Positions 45,327-55,732 of a stretch of 64,000 nucleotides of DNA are shown here, piece by piece. Source of the stretch: Pseudosulfitobacter koreensis. GTDB taxonomy: Bacteria; Pseudomonadota; Alphaproteobacteria; Rhodobacterales; Rhodobacteraceae. Location: the NCBI RefSeq assembly GCF_024733015.1, contig NZ_JANKJG010000003.1, positions 124,001 through 188,000 of the forward strand, in the 5' to 3' direction. A model generated the notes under the pieces. It had not been told where the DNA came from. It worked only from the letters and a program-made list of their open reading frames with translations, and searched no databases. How positions within the stretch are numbered: the first letter of the stretch is position 1; every line of letters begins with the position of its first letter. Made by a program: the position numbers and the translations under genes.

Positions 45327-46310
45327 CTAGAACGGCTGGCGTCGCAGCGCGTAGCCTTCATCGGCCAGCATGTTGAGCAACCCGTCGGTGCCGCCCAGAT
45401 GGCCCGCGCCGACGGCGACGACGGTGACGCCTTGGGCAGCCGTGATCCTTGGCAGCCAGTTGGCATTACGTTGATTGAGCAATGTGTCGACCATGTTATC
45501 GAACACGGCGTCGAATTCGGCCTTAGGCATGTCGACCAGATCCTGCGTGACCACGCGGTTCAGCGGCATGATCGCGCCATGCGCTTCATCGAAGTATTGC
45601 GCGACCAGAGTGGCGGTCATTTCTTCGGCCTGCGGCGCGGGTATCACGCCCAAGCGCAGCAGTGCGACCTGATGCTCCAGCGTGTCCTGTCCCATCAGCG
45701 TGAACAGCGTATCGAAGGGTTCAAGCGCCTCTGCGGGGACGTCGTTTTCCGTCGCGATCTGCAACAGCGCCTTGTCCAGACCGTGCTGACCGTCCTGCAT
45801 GGTCGCAAGGACGCACGGCGGCATCGCCAGCACCATCGCAAGATACCACGGCTGGAATTTCGCGGCCATGAAGGGCGGTATGCCCCGCTTGGACGCGGCA
45901 TCGGCCAGTTCGGCCCAGTCTTCGGGCGGCATCAGTTCGATCAGCGTGGGGCCAGAGGTCAGCGAGATCAGTTCGGGGCGTGTCGCCATCGCCTCATTCA
46001 ACTGCGCCTCCTCGGCCTCGGTCGCTTCGGCCAGCAGCAGGTCGGCGGATGCGATCACCGGAGCCAGCCGCGCGGCAATCGGGGTCAGGCGCGGATCAGA
46101 CAGGTGAAGCGTGCCGATCAGATGAATCGTCTGCGCCCCCTTGTGTGCGACCCAATGGTTCCCATCTGGGTAGGGCATGTCCTGCAGTTCGGTGGCCAAT
46201 TCCGCCGATTGCCGCGCGCTGAGCGTGGCGCGCAGATCGGTGCCGTTGCAGGCGGCGAAAGCCATCTGCGGAAGCAGCAGGGCAAGCGAGAAAGCAAGGG
46301 TGCGCAGCAT
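45327..46310 (-). CDS. TraB/GumN-family exported protein
   Basis: This 327-residue protein has a signal peptide (MLRTLAFSLALLLPQMAFA, residues 1-19) and the TraB/GumN pattern: LIGTLHLSDPR (the GTxH motif) and, near the end, VVAVGAGHLGGTDGLLNML. The fold is related to erythromycin-esterase/Tiki-type metalloproteases, with the GTxH and GxGH histidines as likely metal ligands. It is probably periplasmic. The family was named for conjugation or pheromone-shutdown proteins, but no such genes are here. An AAAGG site precedes the ATG. Confidence 0.88.
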   Translation of the reverse strand: MLRTLAFSLALLLPQMAFAACNGTDLRATLSARQSAELATELQDMPYPDGNHWVAHKGAQTIHLIGTLHLSDPRLTPIAARLAPVIASADLLLAEATEAEEAQLNEAMATRPELISLTSGPTLIELMPPEDWAELADAASKRGIPPFMAAKFQPWYLAMVLAMPPCVLATMQDGQHGLDKALLQIATENDVPAEALEPFDTLFTLMGQDTLEHQVALLRLGVIPAPQAEEMTATLVAQYFDEAHGAIMPLNRVVTQDLVDMPKAEFDAVFDNMVDTLLNQRNANWLPRITAAQGVTVVAVGAGHLGGTDGLLNMLADEGYALRRQPF

Positions 46311-46414
46311 CGTGATGGCCTTTTGGTCATTGCGTTCCCCACGGTATGCGCAGGCGCGCAGAACGCAAGGCGGAAGGCGCGCGAAAGCCCCGCAAATTTT
46401 CACGATCACACCTG

Positions 46415-46443
46415 TTGACAGGTCCGTCGGACCCGCCTAGCTA
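46415..46443 (+). promoter_or_regulatory. Probable groESL promoter
   Basis: A perfect -35 TTGACA (46415-46420) is 17 bases from TAGCTA (46438-46443), a weak -10. The CIRCE operator starts 8 bases later, where it would cover the transcription start. Confidence 0.5.
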
Positions 46444-46450
46444 TGCGGCG

Positions 46451-46477
46451 TTATCACTCGGGCGAGCCGAGTGCTAA
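46451..46477. promoter_or_regulatory. CIRCE operator (HrcA binding site)
   Basis: TTATCACTC (46451-46459), a nine-base spacer, and GAGTGCTAA (46469-46477) match CIRCE, TTAGCACTC-N9-GAGTGCTAA, with a single change (T for G) in the left arm. It indicates HrcA repression of groESL. Confidence 0.93.
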
Positions 46478-46536
46478 CACAGGGTGCCAAAGGTACCCTG
46501 AAAGGGAGTAACTTTGAGCCTTAAGGAGCTGCAAAG

Positions 46537-46824
46537 ATGGCATTGAAACCGCTTCATGACCGCGTGCTGGTTCGCCGCACGGAAAGCGAAGAGAAAACTG
46601 CTGGCGGGTTGATTATTCCCGATAGTGCGAAAGAAAAGCCCTCGGAAGGCGAAGTCGTTTCGGTTGGCGCAGGCGCGCGCAAAGATAACGGCGAGCTGAT
46701 CGAGATGGCCGTCAAGCCAGGCGACAAGATTCTGTTCGGCAAATGGTCGGGCACCGAAGTCACCGTCGCAGGCGAAGAACTGCTGATGATGAAAGAATCC
46801 GACATCATGGGGATCATCGAGTAA
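46537..46824 (+). CDS. groES: Co-chaperonin GroES
   Basis: This 95-residue lid subunit of the GroEL chamber includes [12 protein letters not shown] at the N-terminus, the mobile loop [20 protein letters not shown] and [16 protein letters not shown]. Regulated by CIRCE upstream. groEL follows after 54 bp. Confidence 0.98.
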   Translation: MALKPLHDRVLVRRTESEEKTAGGLIIPDSAKEKPSEGEVVSVGAGARKDNGELIEMAVKPGDKILFGKWSGTEVTVAGEELLMMKESDIMGIIE

Positions 46825-46851
46825 GCGCAACGCCTGCTCTGACCCACTTGA

Positions 46852-48528
<1,677 letters not shown>

Positions 48529-48563
48529 TCTGCCGTTCCTCACCGAACGCTTTGATCTATAAG

Positions 48564-48593
48564 AAGGGGCTGCCTGCGGGCGGCCCCTTTTTT
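48564..48593 (+). terminator. Rho-independent terminator of groESL
   Basis: AAGGGGCTGCC (48564-48574) pairs with GGCGGCCCCTT (48579-48589), 11 bp with one wobble and a TGCG loop, followed by T residues to 48593. Confidence 0.92.
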
Positions 48594-48619
48594 ATTCGCC
48601 ACGCAGGAGTGCCAAACCC

Positions 48620-49111
48620 ATGATGATCGGACCGGATTTCTCGCGCGAATTGCGCCGGGGCGAAGAAGATGAGGTCGACGCCCTGCTGCGAGCCGCTTTC
48701 GATGGCACGGGCGAGGCGGATCTGGTGAAGGCGCTGCGCAAGGATGGCGCGATTGCGGGCGAAAGCGTGGCCACATGGGACGGTCGCATCGCGGGCTATT
48801 ACGCGCTGTCGCATATGGTGGCACCCAAGGGCTGGCTGTGCCTGGCGCCTGTCGCTGTCGCGCCTGACCGCCAGCGCAGCGGCTTGGGGCGGCGGATGAT
48901 GGGTGTGCTGGCCGAATGGGCGCGTCTGAGCCAAACCTGTGTCGTGGTGCTGGGGCAGGTCGAGTTCTACGAAAAGGCCGGGTTTTCGCAGGCACGGGCG
49001 CAGGGCCTGACGTCGCCCTATTCATTGGAGCACATGATGATCGCGGGGCCGGGGGCGGATGTGCCAAAGGTGGCGCTTAAATATCCAAAAGCCTTTGCGA
49101 AACTGGGCTGA
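48620..49111 (+). CDS. GNAT-family N-acetyltransferase (YhbS-like)
   Basis: This 163-residue protein has the GNAT fold: GYYALSHMVAP, LCLAPVAVAPDRQRSGLGRRMM with the acetyl-CoA R/Q-x-x-G-x-G loop, and VVVLGQVEFYEKAGFSQA. The acceptor is unknown. An exporter gene begins 4 bp after its stop, so they are probably co-transcribed. Confidence 0.88.
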   Translation: MMIGPDFSRELRRGEEDEVDALLRAAFDGTGEADLVKALRKDGAIAGESVATWDGRIAGYYALSHMVAPKGWLCLAPVAVAPDRQRSGLGRRMMGVLAEWARLSQTCVVVLGQVEFYEKAGFSQARAQGLTSPYSLEHMMIAGPGADVPKVALKYPKAFAKLG

Positions 49112-49115
49112 TCCA

Positions 49116-49964
49116 ATGAAGCTGCCCCTTCTGACCGCGCTGACGATGGTGGCCTTTGCCGCCAATTCCGTACTGAACCGTGCCGCTGTCGGCAGCGGCA
49201 GCATTGATCCCGCCAGCTTTGCGCTGATCCGGGTGATTTCGGGTGTGGTGATCCTGTGCGTGGTGCTGGCTGTGCGGGGCACGCCATTGCCGCTGCTCCG
49301 CCGTGCACGGGTGCCGGGGGCCCTGTCACTCGCGGTCTATATGGCGGGGTTTTCGCTGTCTTACGTGGTGCTGGACGCAGGGCTGGGCGCGCTGATCCTG
49401 TTTGGGGTGGTGCAGATCACCATGTTCGGTTGGGGGGCCGCACGCGGCTCTGCACCCACGCGCAGGCAGATGGCGGGGGCAGGCACCGCCTTTGCCGGAT
49501 TGATGCTGGTGCTGTGGCCTGGACCGGGCAGCCAGACCGATCCACTTGGTGCCTTGCTGATGGTGGCGGCGGGGCTGGGCTGGGCCATTTACACGATTTC
49601 GGGTAGATCTGAGCCTGACCCGCTGCCAGCGACGGCGGCGAATTTCGTGTTGTGCCTGCCGGTGCTGGCGGTGTTTCTTGTCAATCCGGACATGTTCGCG
49701 CGCCCCTTTGGCATCGCACTGGCGGTGGTGTCGGGAGCGGTGACCTCGGGACTGGGCTATGCGCTGTGGTACGCGGTGCTGCCGCGTCTGGCGCAGGCGA
49801 CGGCGGCGGTGGTGCAATTGAGCGTGCCGATCATCGCGATCATCGCGGGCGCTGTTTTGCTGGGCGAGCCGATCAGCGCGCTGATGGTGGTCGCCGCAGC
49901 ACTGGTGTTGGGCGGCATCGCATGGGCCGTCACCGCGCCCAGGCACGCAAAGCCCGGCACATAG
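49116..49964 (+). CDS. EamA/DMT-family transporter
   Basis: This 282-residue integral membrane protein has about ten helices in two EamA repeats (LTALTMVAFAANSVLNRAAVG; LGYALWYAVLPRLAQATAAV, VQLSVPIIAIIAGAVLLGE). The PIIAIIAGAVLLGE segment is diagnostic. Substrate unknown; a metabolite efflux role is typical. ATG 49116 is chosen; an extension into the GNAT gene is not supported. Confidence 0.87.
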   Translation: MKLPLLTALTMVAFAANSVLNRAAVGSGSIDPASFALIRVISGVVILCVVLAVRGTPLPLLRRARVPGALSLAVYMAGFSLSYVVLDAGLGALILFGVVQITMFGWGAARGSAPTRRQMAGAGTAFAGLMLVLWPGPGSQTDPLGALLMVAAGLGWAIYTISGRSEPDPLPATAANFVLCLPVLAVFLVNPDMFARPFGIALAVVSGAVTSGLGYALWYAVLPRLAQATAAVVQLSVPIIAIIAGAVLLGEPISALMVVAAALVLGGIAWAVTAPRHAKPGT

Positions 49965-50032
49965 GCGGGTTTCCGTCAGCTATTCCGCGTTCACCATTTC
50001 ATCTGCTGCGCCAAGGCACTATCTGACACCCC

Positions 50033-50824
50033 ATGAGAGTCCTGATGTTGATCCTGTCGCTTCTGGCGATGCTGGCCGCGCCCGTGCGCGCCGATTGCGT
50101 GATCCTGTTGCACGGGCTTGCGCGGACTGAAACGTCCTTTGCCCTGATGGAGGCGGCGCTGGAAGCCGATGGGTTTCAGGTGGTCCGCCCCGGTTATCCC
50201 TCGACCGAAGCGCGTGTCGGGCCGCTGGCCGAGAGGGCGATGCCCGCAGCCTTGGCCGAATGCGGCGATCAGCGGGTCGATATCGTGACCCACTCGATGG
50301 GCGGCATCTTGGTGCGCGAATGGCTGCGCGATCACGATGTGCCGCAACTGGGGCGCGTCGTGATGCTGGCGCCGCCCAACCAGGGCAGCGAAGTGGTCGA
50401 CAAGCTGGGTGATCTTGCGGCCTTCGACTGGCTGAACGGACCTGCGGGCATGCAGATGGGCACCGGACCCGACAGCCTGCCGCGCAGCCTGCCGCCGGTG
50501 GATTTTCCGCTGGGCGTGATTGCTGGCAGCCAGTCGCTGAACGCCTATTTCTCGACGTTGCTGCCGGGGCCGGACGACGGCAAGGTCAGCGTGGCCTCGA
50601 CCCGCGTCGAAGGCATGACCGCGCATATCGTGCTGCCGGTGACGCACACGTTCATCATGAACAACCCGCGCGTGATTTCGCAGACGCTGCATTTCCTGCG
50701 CACGGGCACCTTCGAGAAAGACCTGACATGGCTTGATGCCGTGCTGGAACAACTGGACTGCCCCGGCGGCGACTGCGTGGCGCGCGGCGGGTTTTGGGGA
50801 TCGTCTCGCAATGCTGACAATTGA
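50033..50824 (+). CDS. Exported alpha/beta hydrolase (lipase/esterase-like)
   Basis: This 263-residue protein has a signal peptide ([20 protein letters not shown], residues 1-20) and begins the fold at [15 protein letters not shown]. The nucleophile elbow is [14 protein letters not shown], and [11 protein letters not shown] carries the catalytic histidine. It resembles triacylglycerol-lipase-type (DUF676-like) esterases. Its end overlaps the phnM start by 14 bp. It is probably periplasmic. Confidence 0.88.
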   Translation: MRVLMLILSLLAMLAAPVRADCVILLHGLARTETSFALMEAALEADGFQVVRPGYPSTEARVGPLAERAMPAALAECGDQRVDIVTHSMGGILVREWLRDHDVPQLGRVVMLAPPNQGSEVVDKLGDLAAFDWLNGPAGMQMGTGPDSLPRSLPPVDFPLGVIAGSQSLNAYFSTLLPGPDDGKVSVASTRVEGMTAHIVLPVTHTFIMNNPRVISQTLHFLRTGTFEKDLTWLDAVLEQLDCPGGDCVARGGFWGSSRNADN

Positions 50825-51950
50825 TATCACCGGCGCGGACGTGCTGGGAGACTGTGGCTTTCACCGCGACGGGCTGAGCCTGAGCGGCGGCCTAATTGCA
50901 GATGCGCCCGTAGGGCGCACCGTCGATCTGACCGGGTTTCGCGTGTTGCCGGGGATCGTCGATGTGCACGGCGACGGGTTCGAGCGGCATCTGGCCCCGC
51001 GGCGCGGCGCGATGAAACAGATGGCCGAGGGGCTGATCGCCGCCGAGGCGGAGTTGGCCGCCAACGGCATCACCACCGGCATTCTGGCGCAGTTCGTCAG
51101 CTGGGAGGGCGGCCTGCGCGGTATGGACTTTGCCGATCAGGTCTTTGCCGCGATCCGCGATACCGCAGGCGGGCTGGTGACGGACCTGCGCCCGCAACTG
51201 CGGTTCGAGACGCATCTGCTGGATGATTACGCCGGACTGCCCGACAAGATCGCGGAATGGGGCGTGAACTACGTGGTTTTCAATGACCATCTGCCGCACG
51301 CGCGTCTGGCCGAGGGACGCAAGCCGCCGCGGCTGGTGGGGCAGGCGCTGAAAGCGCAGCGCAATCCAGAGGTGCATTTCCAGATGCTACTGGACCTGCA
51401 CGCGCGCCGCGCCGAGGTTCCAGCGGCGCTCGACACACTTTGCGCCAGACTGGCGGAGATGGGCGTGCAAATGGGCAGCCATGATGATCAGTCCGCCGAG
51501 GCCCGCGCGGCGTGGCGTGCGCGCGGGGTGAAAGTGTCGGAGTTTCCCGAAACGCTGGAGGCGGCAGAGGCCGCATGTGCGGCGGGCGATGTGGTGATCC
51601 TCGGCGCGCCCAATCTGGTGCGCGGCGGATCGCACAAGGGCAATGTGTCGGCGCTGGACGTGGTGTCGATGGGCATGGCCGATGCGGTGGCGTCGGATTA
51701 CCACTATCCCAGCCCGCGCCGCGCAGCGCTGATGCTGGCGCGGTCGGGGGTGATGGATTTTGTTGCCGCCTGGGCGCTGGTGTCCGCAGGGCCCGCGCGG
51801 GCGCTGGGACTTGATGATCGCGGCGCATTACGGCCCGGCAAACGCGCCGATCTGGTGGTGCTGGACGCTGCCGACCGCGTCGCCATGACCGTGGTTGCTG
51901 GGCGGGTCAGCTATCTGTCGGGCGACATCGCGGCACGTCTGGTTGCCTGA
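50811..51950 (+). CDS. phnM: Alpha-D-ribose 1-methylphosphonate 5-triphosphate diphosphatase (PhnM-like amidohydrolase)
   Basis: PhnM removes pyrophosphate from the phosphonylated ribose intermediate in the C-P lyase pathway. The 379-residue amidohydrolase shows [17 protein letters not shown] (metal His-x-Asp), [37 protein letters not shown] and SDYHYPSP, all typical of PhnM. No other phn gene is present, so either the rest is elsewhere or this copy has another diphosphatase role. It overlaps the lipase gene by 14 bp, and converges with purK with 3 bp between. Confidence 0.9.
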   Translation: MLTIDITGADVLGDCGFHRDGLSLSGGLIADAPVGRTVDLTGFRVLPGIVDVHGDGFERHLAPRRGAMKQMAEGLIAAEAELAANGITTGILAQFVSWEGGLRGMDFADQVFAAIRDTAGGLVTDLRPQLRFETHLLDDYAGLPDKIAEWGVNYVVFNDHLPHARLAEGRKPPRLVGQALKAQRNPEVHFQMLLDLHARRAEVPAALDTLCARLAEMGVQMGSHDDQSAEARAAWRARGVKVSEFPETLEAAEAACAAGDVVILGAPNLVRGGSHKGNVSALDVVSMGMADAVASDYHYPSPRRAALMLARSGVMDFVAAWALVSAGPARALGLDDRGALRPGKRADLVVLDAADRVAMTVVAGRVSYLSGDIAARLVA

Positions 51951-51953
51951 ACC

Positions 51954-53021
51954 TCAGCGGATGATGCGGTTGACGTGGCCCATCTTGCGGCCCGGTTTCA
52001 CCTCGGCCTTGCCATAGAGATGCAGCGCCGTGTCGCGGGTCGCGGCCAGTTCGGGCACACGGTCCATGTCGTCGCCGATCAGGTTTTCCATCACCACGTC
52101 GCTGTGCCGCTGCCCGTCGCCCAAGGGCCAGCCCGCAACCGCGCGGATGTGCTGTTCGAACTGGTCCACGGCACAGCCGTTCTGGGTCCAGTGGCCTGAA
52201 TTGTGCACACGCGGCGCGATCTCGTTGACGATCAGCCCCGATGGCGTCACGAACAGCTCGACCCCCATCACACCGACATAATCCAGCGCGTTCAGAATGC
52301 GCGCGGCCAGCAGCACCGCATCGGTGCGCAGGCTTGCGGAGAGGCGGGCGGGGACGGTGGTGGTGTGCAGGATGCCAGCCCGGTGGACGTTTTCGCCCGG
52401 ATCGTAGCAGGCTACATCGCCCGACGCACTGCGCGTGGCGATCACCGACACCTCTATCGAAAAATCCACGAACCCTTCCAGCAGCGCAGGCGCGCCCGCC
52501 ATGTCTGCGATGGCTTGGGCGGCGTCTTCGGGCGAGGTCAGCCGCGCCTGTCCCTTGCCGTCATAGCCGAAACGGCGGGTCTTCAGGATTGACGGCGTGC
52601 CGATGGTGTCCAGTGCGGCGGTCAGTGCGGCGGCATCGGGAATGTCGGCATAAGGTGCCGTTTGCAGGCCCAGACCGGTCAGGAAATTCTTTTCGGTCAG
52701 GCGGTCCTGACTGATGCGCAGCGCCTCGCGGTTGGGGTGGATCGGCGTGATCGCCTCGAGAATGTCGAGCGCTTCGGTGGGGATGTTTTCGAACTCATAG
52801 GTGATGACATCGACCGACTGCGCGAATGCGGTCAGCGCAGCGACATCGTCGTAGGCCGCCGTGGTGCAGGCATGGGCCACATCGGCGGCGGGCGGGTTGG
52901 CGCCGGGCTCGAAGATGTGGGTCCTGAACCCCAGACGGGCGGCGGCGACCGACAGCATGCGACCCAACTGGCCGCCACCGAGAATGCCGATTGTGGCGCC
53001 TGTGGGCAAAGGATCAGTCAT
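51954..53021 (-). CDS. purK: 5-(carboxyamino)imidazole ribonucleotide synthase
   Basis: PurK uses ATP and bicarbonate to convert AIR to N5-CAIR in purine synthesis. The 355-residue ATP-grasp protein has [56 protein letters not shown] and [14 protein letters not shown]. Its start overlaps the purE end by 8 bp. Confidence 0.97.
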   Translation of the reverse strand: MTDPLPTGATIGILGGGQLGRMLSVAAARLGFRTHIFEPGANPPAADVAHACTTAAYDDVAALTAFAQSVDVITYEFENIPTEALDILEAITPIHPNREALRISQDRLTEKNFLTGLGLQTAPYADIPDAAALTAALDTIGTPSILKTRRFGYDGKGQARLTSPEDAAQAIADMAGAPALLEGFVDFSIEVSVIATRSASGDVACYDPGENVHRAGILHTTTVPARLSASLRTDAVLLAARILNALDYVGVMGVELFVTPSGLIVNEIAPRVHNSGHWTQNGCAVDQFEQHIRAVAGWPLGDGQRHSDVVMENLIGDDMDRVPELAATRDTALHLYGKAEVKPGRKMGHVNRIIR

Positions 53022-53508
53022 CGCTGGGTTCTTCCGGGATAGAGGCCGACAGATCGGCGCGCCACTGGTCCAGCCTTGCGGCCAGTGCTGGGTCGTTCAG
53101 CGCAAGGATACCCGCCGCCATCAGCCCTGCGTTCGCAGCGCCCGCCGCACCGATGGCCATGGTCGCCACGGGAAAGCCGCGCGGCATCTGCAGGATGGAA
53201 TAGAGCGAATCGACACCCGAGAGCGCCTTGGTCAGGACCGGCACGCCGATCACCGGCACGCGGGTTTTGGACGCCATCATGCCGGGCAGATGCGCGGCAC
53301 CGCCGGCACCGGCGATGATCACCTGCAATCCGCGATCCACGGCAGTCTTGCCATAGTCCCACAGCCGGTCGGGCGTGCGGTGTGCGGACACGATGCGCGT
53401 TTCATACACGATGCCCAGATCATCCAGCATCTGCGCCGCTTCTCGCATGGTGGGCCAATCGGACTGGCTGCCCATGATAATCCCGACTTGGGGGGAGTGG
53501 TCCGTCAT
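53014..53508 (-). CDS. purE: 5-(carboxyamino)imidazole ribonucleotide mutase
   Basis: PurE moves the carboxyl group of N5-CAIR to give CAIR. The 164-residue protein has [26 protein letters not shown] and [15 protein letters not shown] with the catalytic His, and [17 protein letters not shown]. It heads the purEK unit, with a recognisable promoter upstream. Confidence 0.97.
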   Translation of the reverse strand: MTDHSPQVGIIMGSQSDWPTMREAAQMLDDLGIVYETRIVSAHRTPDRLWDYGKTAVDRGLQVIIAGAGGAAHLPGMMASKTRVPVIGVPVLTKALSGVDSLYSILQMPRGFPVATMAIGAAGAANAGLMAAGILALNDPALAARLDQWRADLSASIPEEPSDD

Positions 53509-53543
53509 CCTGTGGCCTCGCGCAATTGCAGTTCGGTCTGCGA

Positions 53544-53571
53544 CTTATACGGGCCTGATCCGGCGGGGCAA
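53544..53571 (-). promoter_or_regulatory. Probable purEK promoter
   Basis: On the minus strand TTGCCC (53566-53571) is 16 bases from TATAAG (53544-53549). The predicted leader is about 30 nt. TATAAG matches the rpsD -10 in this window. Confidence 0.65.
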
Positions 53572-53574
53572 GGC

Positions 53575-53799
53575 TCAGGCGATGATGTCGGGTGTCAGAC
53601 GGTCCTCGAGCGTGGCAATCAGGTCCTTGAGACGCAGTTTACGCTTTTTCAGCCGTTGCAGTGTCAGCGGGTCGGACGTGCCGCGCTCGTTCATGGCGGC
53701 AATCGCCTCGTCCAGATCGCGATGTTCGCGCCGGAACACTTCCAACTCGACGCGCAGCACGTCGTCGTTCTTCATCGAAAGGTCTGAGGGCGCATTCAT
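53575..53799 (-). CDS. YdcH family (DUF465) protein
   Basis: This 74-residue protein is predicted to be helical, with the YdcH pattern VFRREHRDLDEAIAAMNE and LKKRKLRLKDLIATLED. A paralogue of 54 residues is at 8033. The ATG at 53799 is preferred; MKNDDV at 53775 is possible, and neither ribosome site is strong. Function unknown. Ends just upstream of the purE promoter. Confidence 0.82.
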   Translation of the reverse strand: MNAPSDLSMKNDDVLRVELEVFRREHRDLDEAIAAMNERGTSDPLTLQRLKKRKLRLKDLIATLEDRLTPDIIA

Positions 53800-53945
53800 G
53801 AACGTTGATTCTCGCGGGCTGAGGAACTTCATACATAGGCGAGGACGGCCTCTGCGCATAGAGTTTGTAGGCGTGGATGGGCGGCACGAGTGCGATAATT
53901 GCGATGCTTTTTTGACAAAGCGGCGTGCTCTTGAAGGGTCCACCT

Positions 53946-53974
53946 CTTGTCTGGGGGCGGAATTCTTCCCATAT
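53946..53974 (+). promoter_or_regulatory. RpoH (heat-shock sigma factor) type promoter of hsp20
   Basis: CTTGTC (53946-53951) followed by CCCATAT (53968-53974) fits the sigma-32 pattern CTTGAA / CCCATnT, with about 15 bases between the extended elements. It lies 68 bp before the Hsp20 ATG. The assignment is by eye. Confidence 0.6.
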
Positions 53975-54041
53975 TCCAGTCAAGCGGTTGCCATCAGGGG
54001 CCGTAAATGACTGTCGCTTGATCTGATAAGGACGTGTCGCA

Positions 54042-54455
54042 ATGACGAAAATGACTCTTGGCTCGCACCCGCATATGTTGGGGTTCGAGCAGTTGGAACG
54101 CCTGCTGGAACGCACGGCGAAATCCGGCAACGAAGGCTATCCGCCTTTCAACATCGAACAGACTTCCGATTTTTCCTATCGCATCACGCTTGCGGTGGCC
54201 GGTTTTGCCGAGGACGATCTGCAAATCACCGTCGAGGACCGCACGCTGGTGATCCGTGGACGCCAGACCGATGATGGCGACGGGCGCGTGTTTTTGCATC
54301 GCGGCATCGCTGCGCGGCAATTTCAACGGACCTTTGTGCTGGCTGACAGCGTTGAGGTTGGAGAGGCGATTATCGAAAACGGGCTGCTGCATGTCGATCT
54401 GACACGGGCCAAACCTGAAACAGTCGTTCAGACCATCAGCATTCGGAAAGGGTAA
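54042..54455 (+). CDS. Hsp20-family small heat-shock protein
   Basis: This 137-residue alpha-crystallin-domain chaperone starts with GFEQLERLLERTA, continues with YPPFNIEQTSDFSYRITLAVAGFAEDDL (an IbpA-like beginning of the crystallin fold) and ends with GLLHVDLTRAKPE. Holdase for unfolded proteins. A DUF1150 gene follows after 5 bp, as is usual in this family of bacteria. Confidence 0.95.
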   Translation: MTKMTLGSHPHMLGFEQLERLLERTAKSGNEGYPPFNIEQTSDFSYRITLAVAGFAEDDLQITVEDRTLVIRGRQTDDGDGRVFLHRGIAARQFQRTFVLADSVEVGEAIIENGLLHVDLTRAKPETVVQTISIRKG

Positions 54456-54460
54456 CCCAC

Positions 54461-54682
54461 ATGGAAACGCCATTTGATTCAGAACCCAAAAGCAACATCG
54501 TCTATGTGAAAACCATCGACGTGAGCGATCTGCCCCGGGATGTGCAGGAACAGGCCGAGGGGCTGGACCAGCTTTATGCCGTGCACGACGCCCAAGGCAC
54601 GCAGATTGCATTGGTCGCGGACCGCAAGATGGCCTTTGTGCTGGCGCGGCAAAACGACCTGGCACCGCAAGCGGTGCATTGA
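54461..54682 (+). CDS. DUF1150 small protein
   Basis: This 73-residue protein has the DUF1150 pattern: IVYVKTIDVSDLPRDVQ, GLDQLYAVHDAQGTQIALV and ADRKMAFVLARQNDLAPQAVH. Function unknown. Its position directly after hsp20 suggests a role in protein quality control. Both are probably on one heat-inducible mRNA. Confidence 0.88.
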   Translation: METPFDSEPKSNIVYVKTIDVSDLPRDVQEQAEGLDQLYAVHDAQGTQIALVADRKMAFVLARQNDLAPQAVH

Positions 54683-54856
54683 ACGACGCGGCTGTCGGCT
54701 CCCTATGGGGCTGGCAGCCTTCGACTTCGAGATGCGCGAGATCGTGCACTTGACGCACGTAAGCGTCTTTCTGACACTCCTCCACAAGACTAAGATGCGA
54801 TTTGAGGCAGCGTTCCGGCGCTGTCGCAAGCACACCACGATCTTGGCAGGGGCGAT

Positions 54857-55732
54857 ATGACTTACGATTTTGACTGGGTGGACGCGTTCACCGACCGCGC
54901 GTTTGGCGGCAACGGTTGCGCGGTTGTGCATCAGGGCGCGGACCTGAGCGACGAGACCTGCATGGCCTACGTGCGCGAGACATCCTTGGTGGAGTGCACG
55001 TTCACCGGGCCATCGGACGTGGCCGACGTGCGCGTGCGCTACTACCTGGCCAGCCGAGAGATCCCCTTTGCGGGTCATCCCACGATTGCGACGGTGGCGG
55101 CGATGCGGTCGCGTGGGTTGATCGAAGACGGGTCGCTGGTGCTGGAAACCGGCGCGGGGCCGGTGCCCGTGACCGTGCAGGGCAGCCGCGTGACGATGAC
55201 GCAAGTGGCGCCAGAGTTCGGCGCGCTGGTCGATCCGGCGTTGGTTTCAGCGGTTGGCAACCTGACGGCAGATGACATCATCAGCCCGCCGCAACTGGTC
55301 AGCACCGGCCTGCCGTTCGTGATTGCCGTCCTGAAGGATCGCACCGCGCTGGAGCGGGTGCGGCTGAACCCCAAGGCGCTGACCGATCTGGCCGTCTCGC
55401 TGGGCGCAGGCACCGATATGATGGAGCCGTTCTGGTGCACGCTGGACGGTTTCACCGAAGCGGGCGACACCGCCGCGCGGCTGTTACTTGCCCCGCCCAG
55501 TCCGCCCGAGGACCCGTTCACAGGGTCCGCGACGGGTGCGATGGCGGCGTACCTGTGGGCGCATGGGTTGATTGACACGCCTGACTTCACCGCCGAACAG
55601 GGACACGGCATGGGCCGTCCCGGTCAGGCGCAGGTGCGTGTTCTGGGGCCGCGTGACGCCATCACCGGCGTCGAGGTTGCGGGCGACGGGTTCGTGCTGA
55701 TGTCGGGCACTGTGAACCTGCCACATGACTGA
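54857..55732 (+). CDS. PhzF-family isomerase
   Basis: This 291-residue protein has the diaminopimelate-epimerase-like fold of PhzF. It begins YDFDWVDAFTDRAFGGNGCAVV, followed by ETSLVECTFTGP with the catalytic glutamate and PFAGHPTIATV, and ends near DPFTGSATGAMAAYL and GRPGQAQVRV. PhzF itself isomerises a phenazine precursor, but family members without a phz cluster, as here, have unknown substrates. It overlaps the GT10 gene by 8 bp. Confidence 0.93.
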   Translation: MTYDFDWVDAFTDRAFGGNGCAVVHQGADLSDETCMAYVRETSLVECTFTGPSDVADVRVRYYLASREIPFAGHPTIATVAAMRSRGLIEDGSLVLETGAGPVPVTVQGSRVTMTQVAPEFGALVDPALVSAVGNLTADDIISPPQLVSTGLPFVIAVLKDRTALERVRLNPKALTDLAVSLGAGTDMMEPFWCTLDGFTEAGDTAARLLLAPPSPPEDPFTGSATGAMAAYLWAHGLIDTPDFTAEQGHGMGRPGQAQVRVLGPRDAITGVEVAGDGFVLMSGTVNLPHD

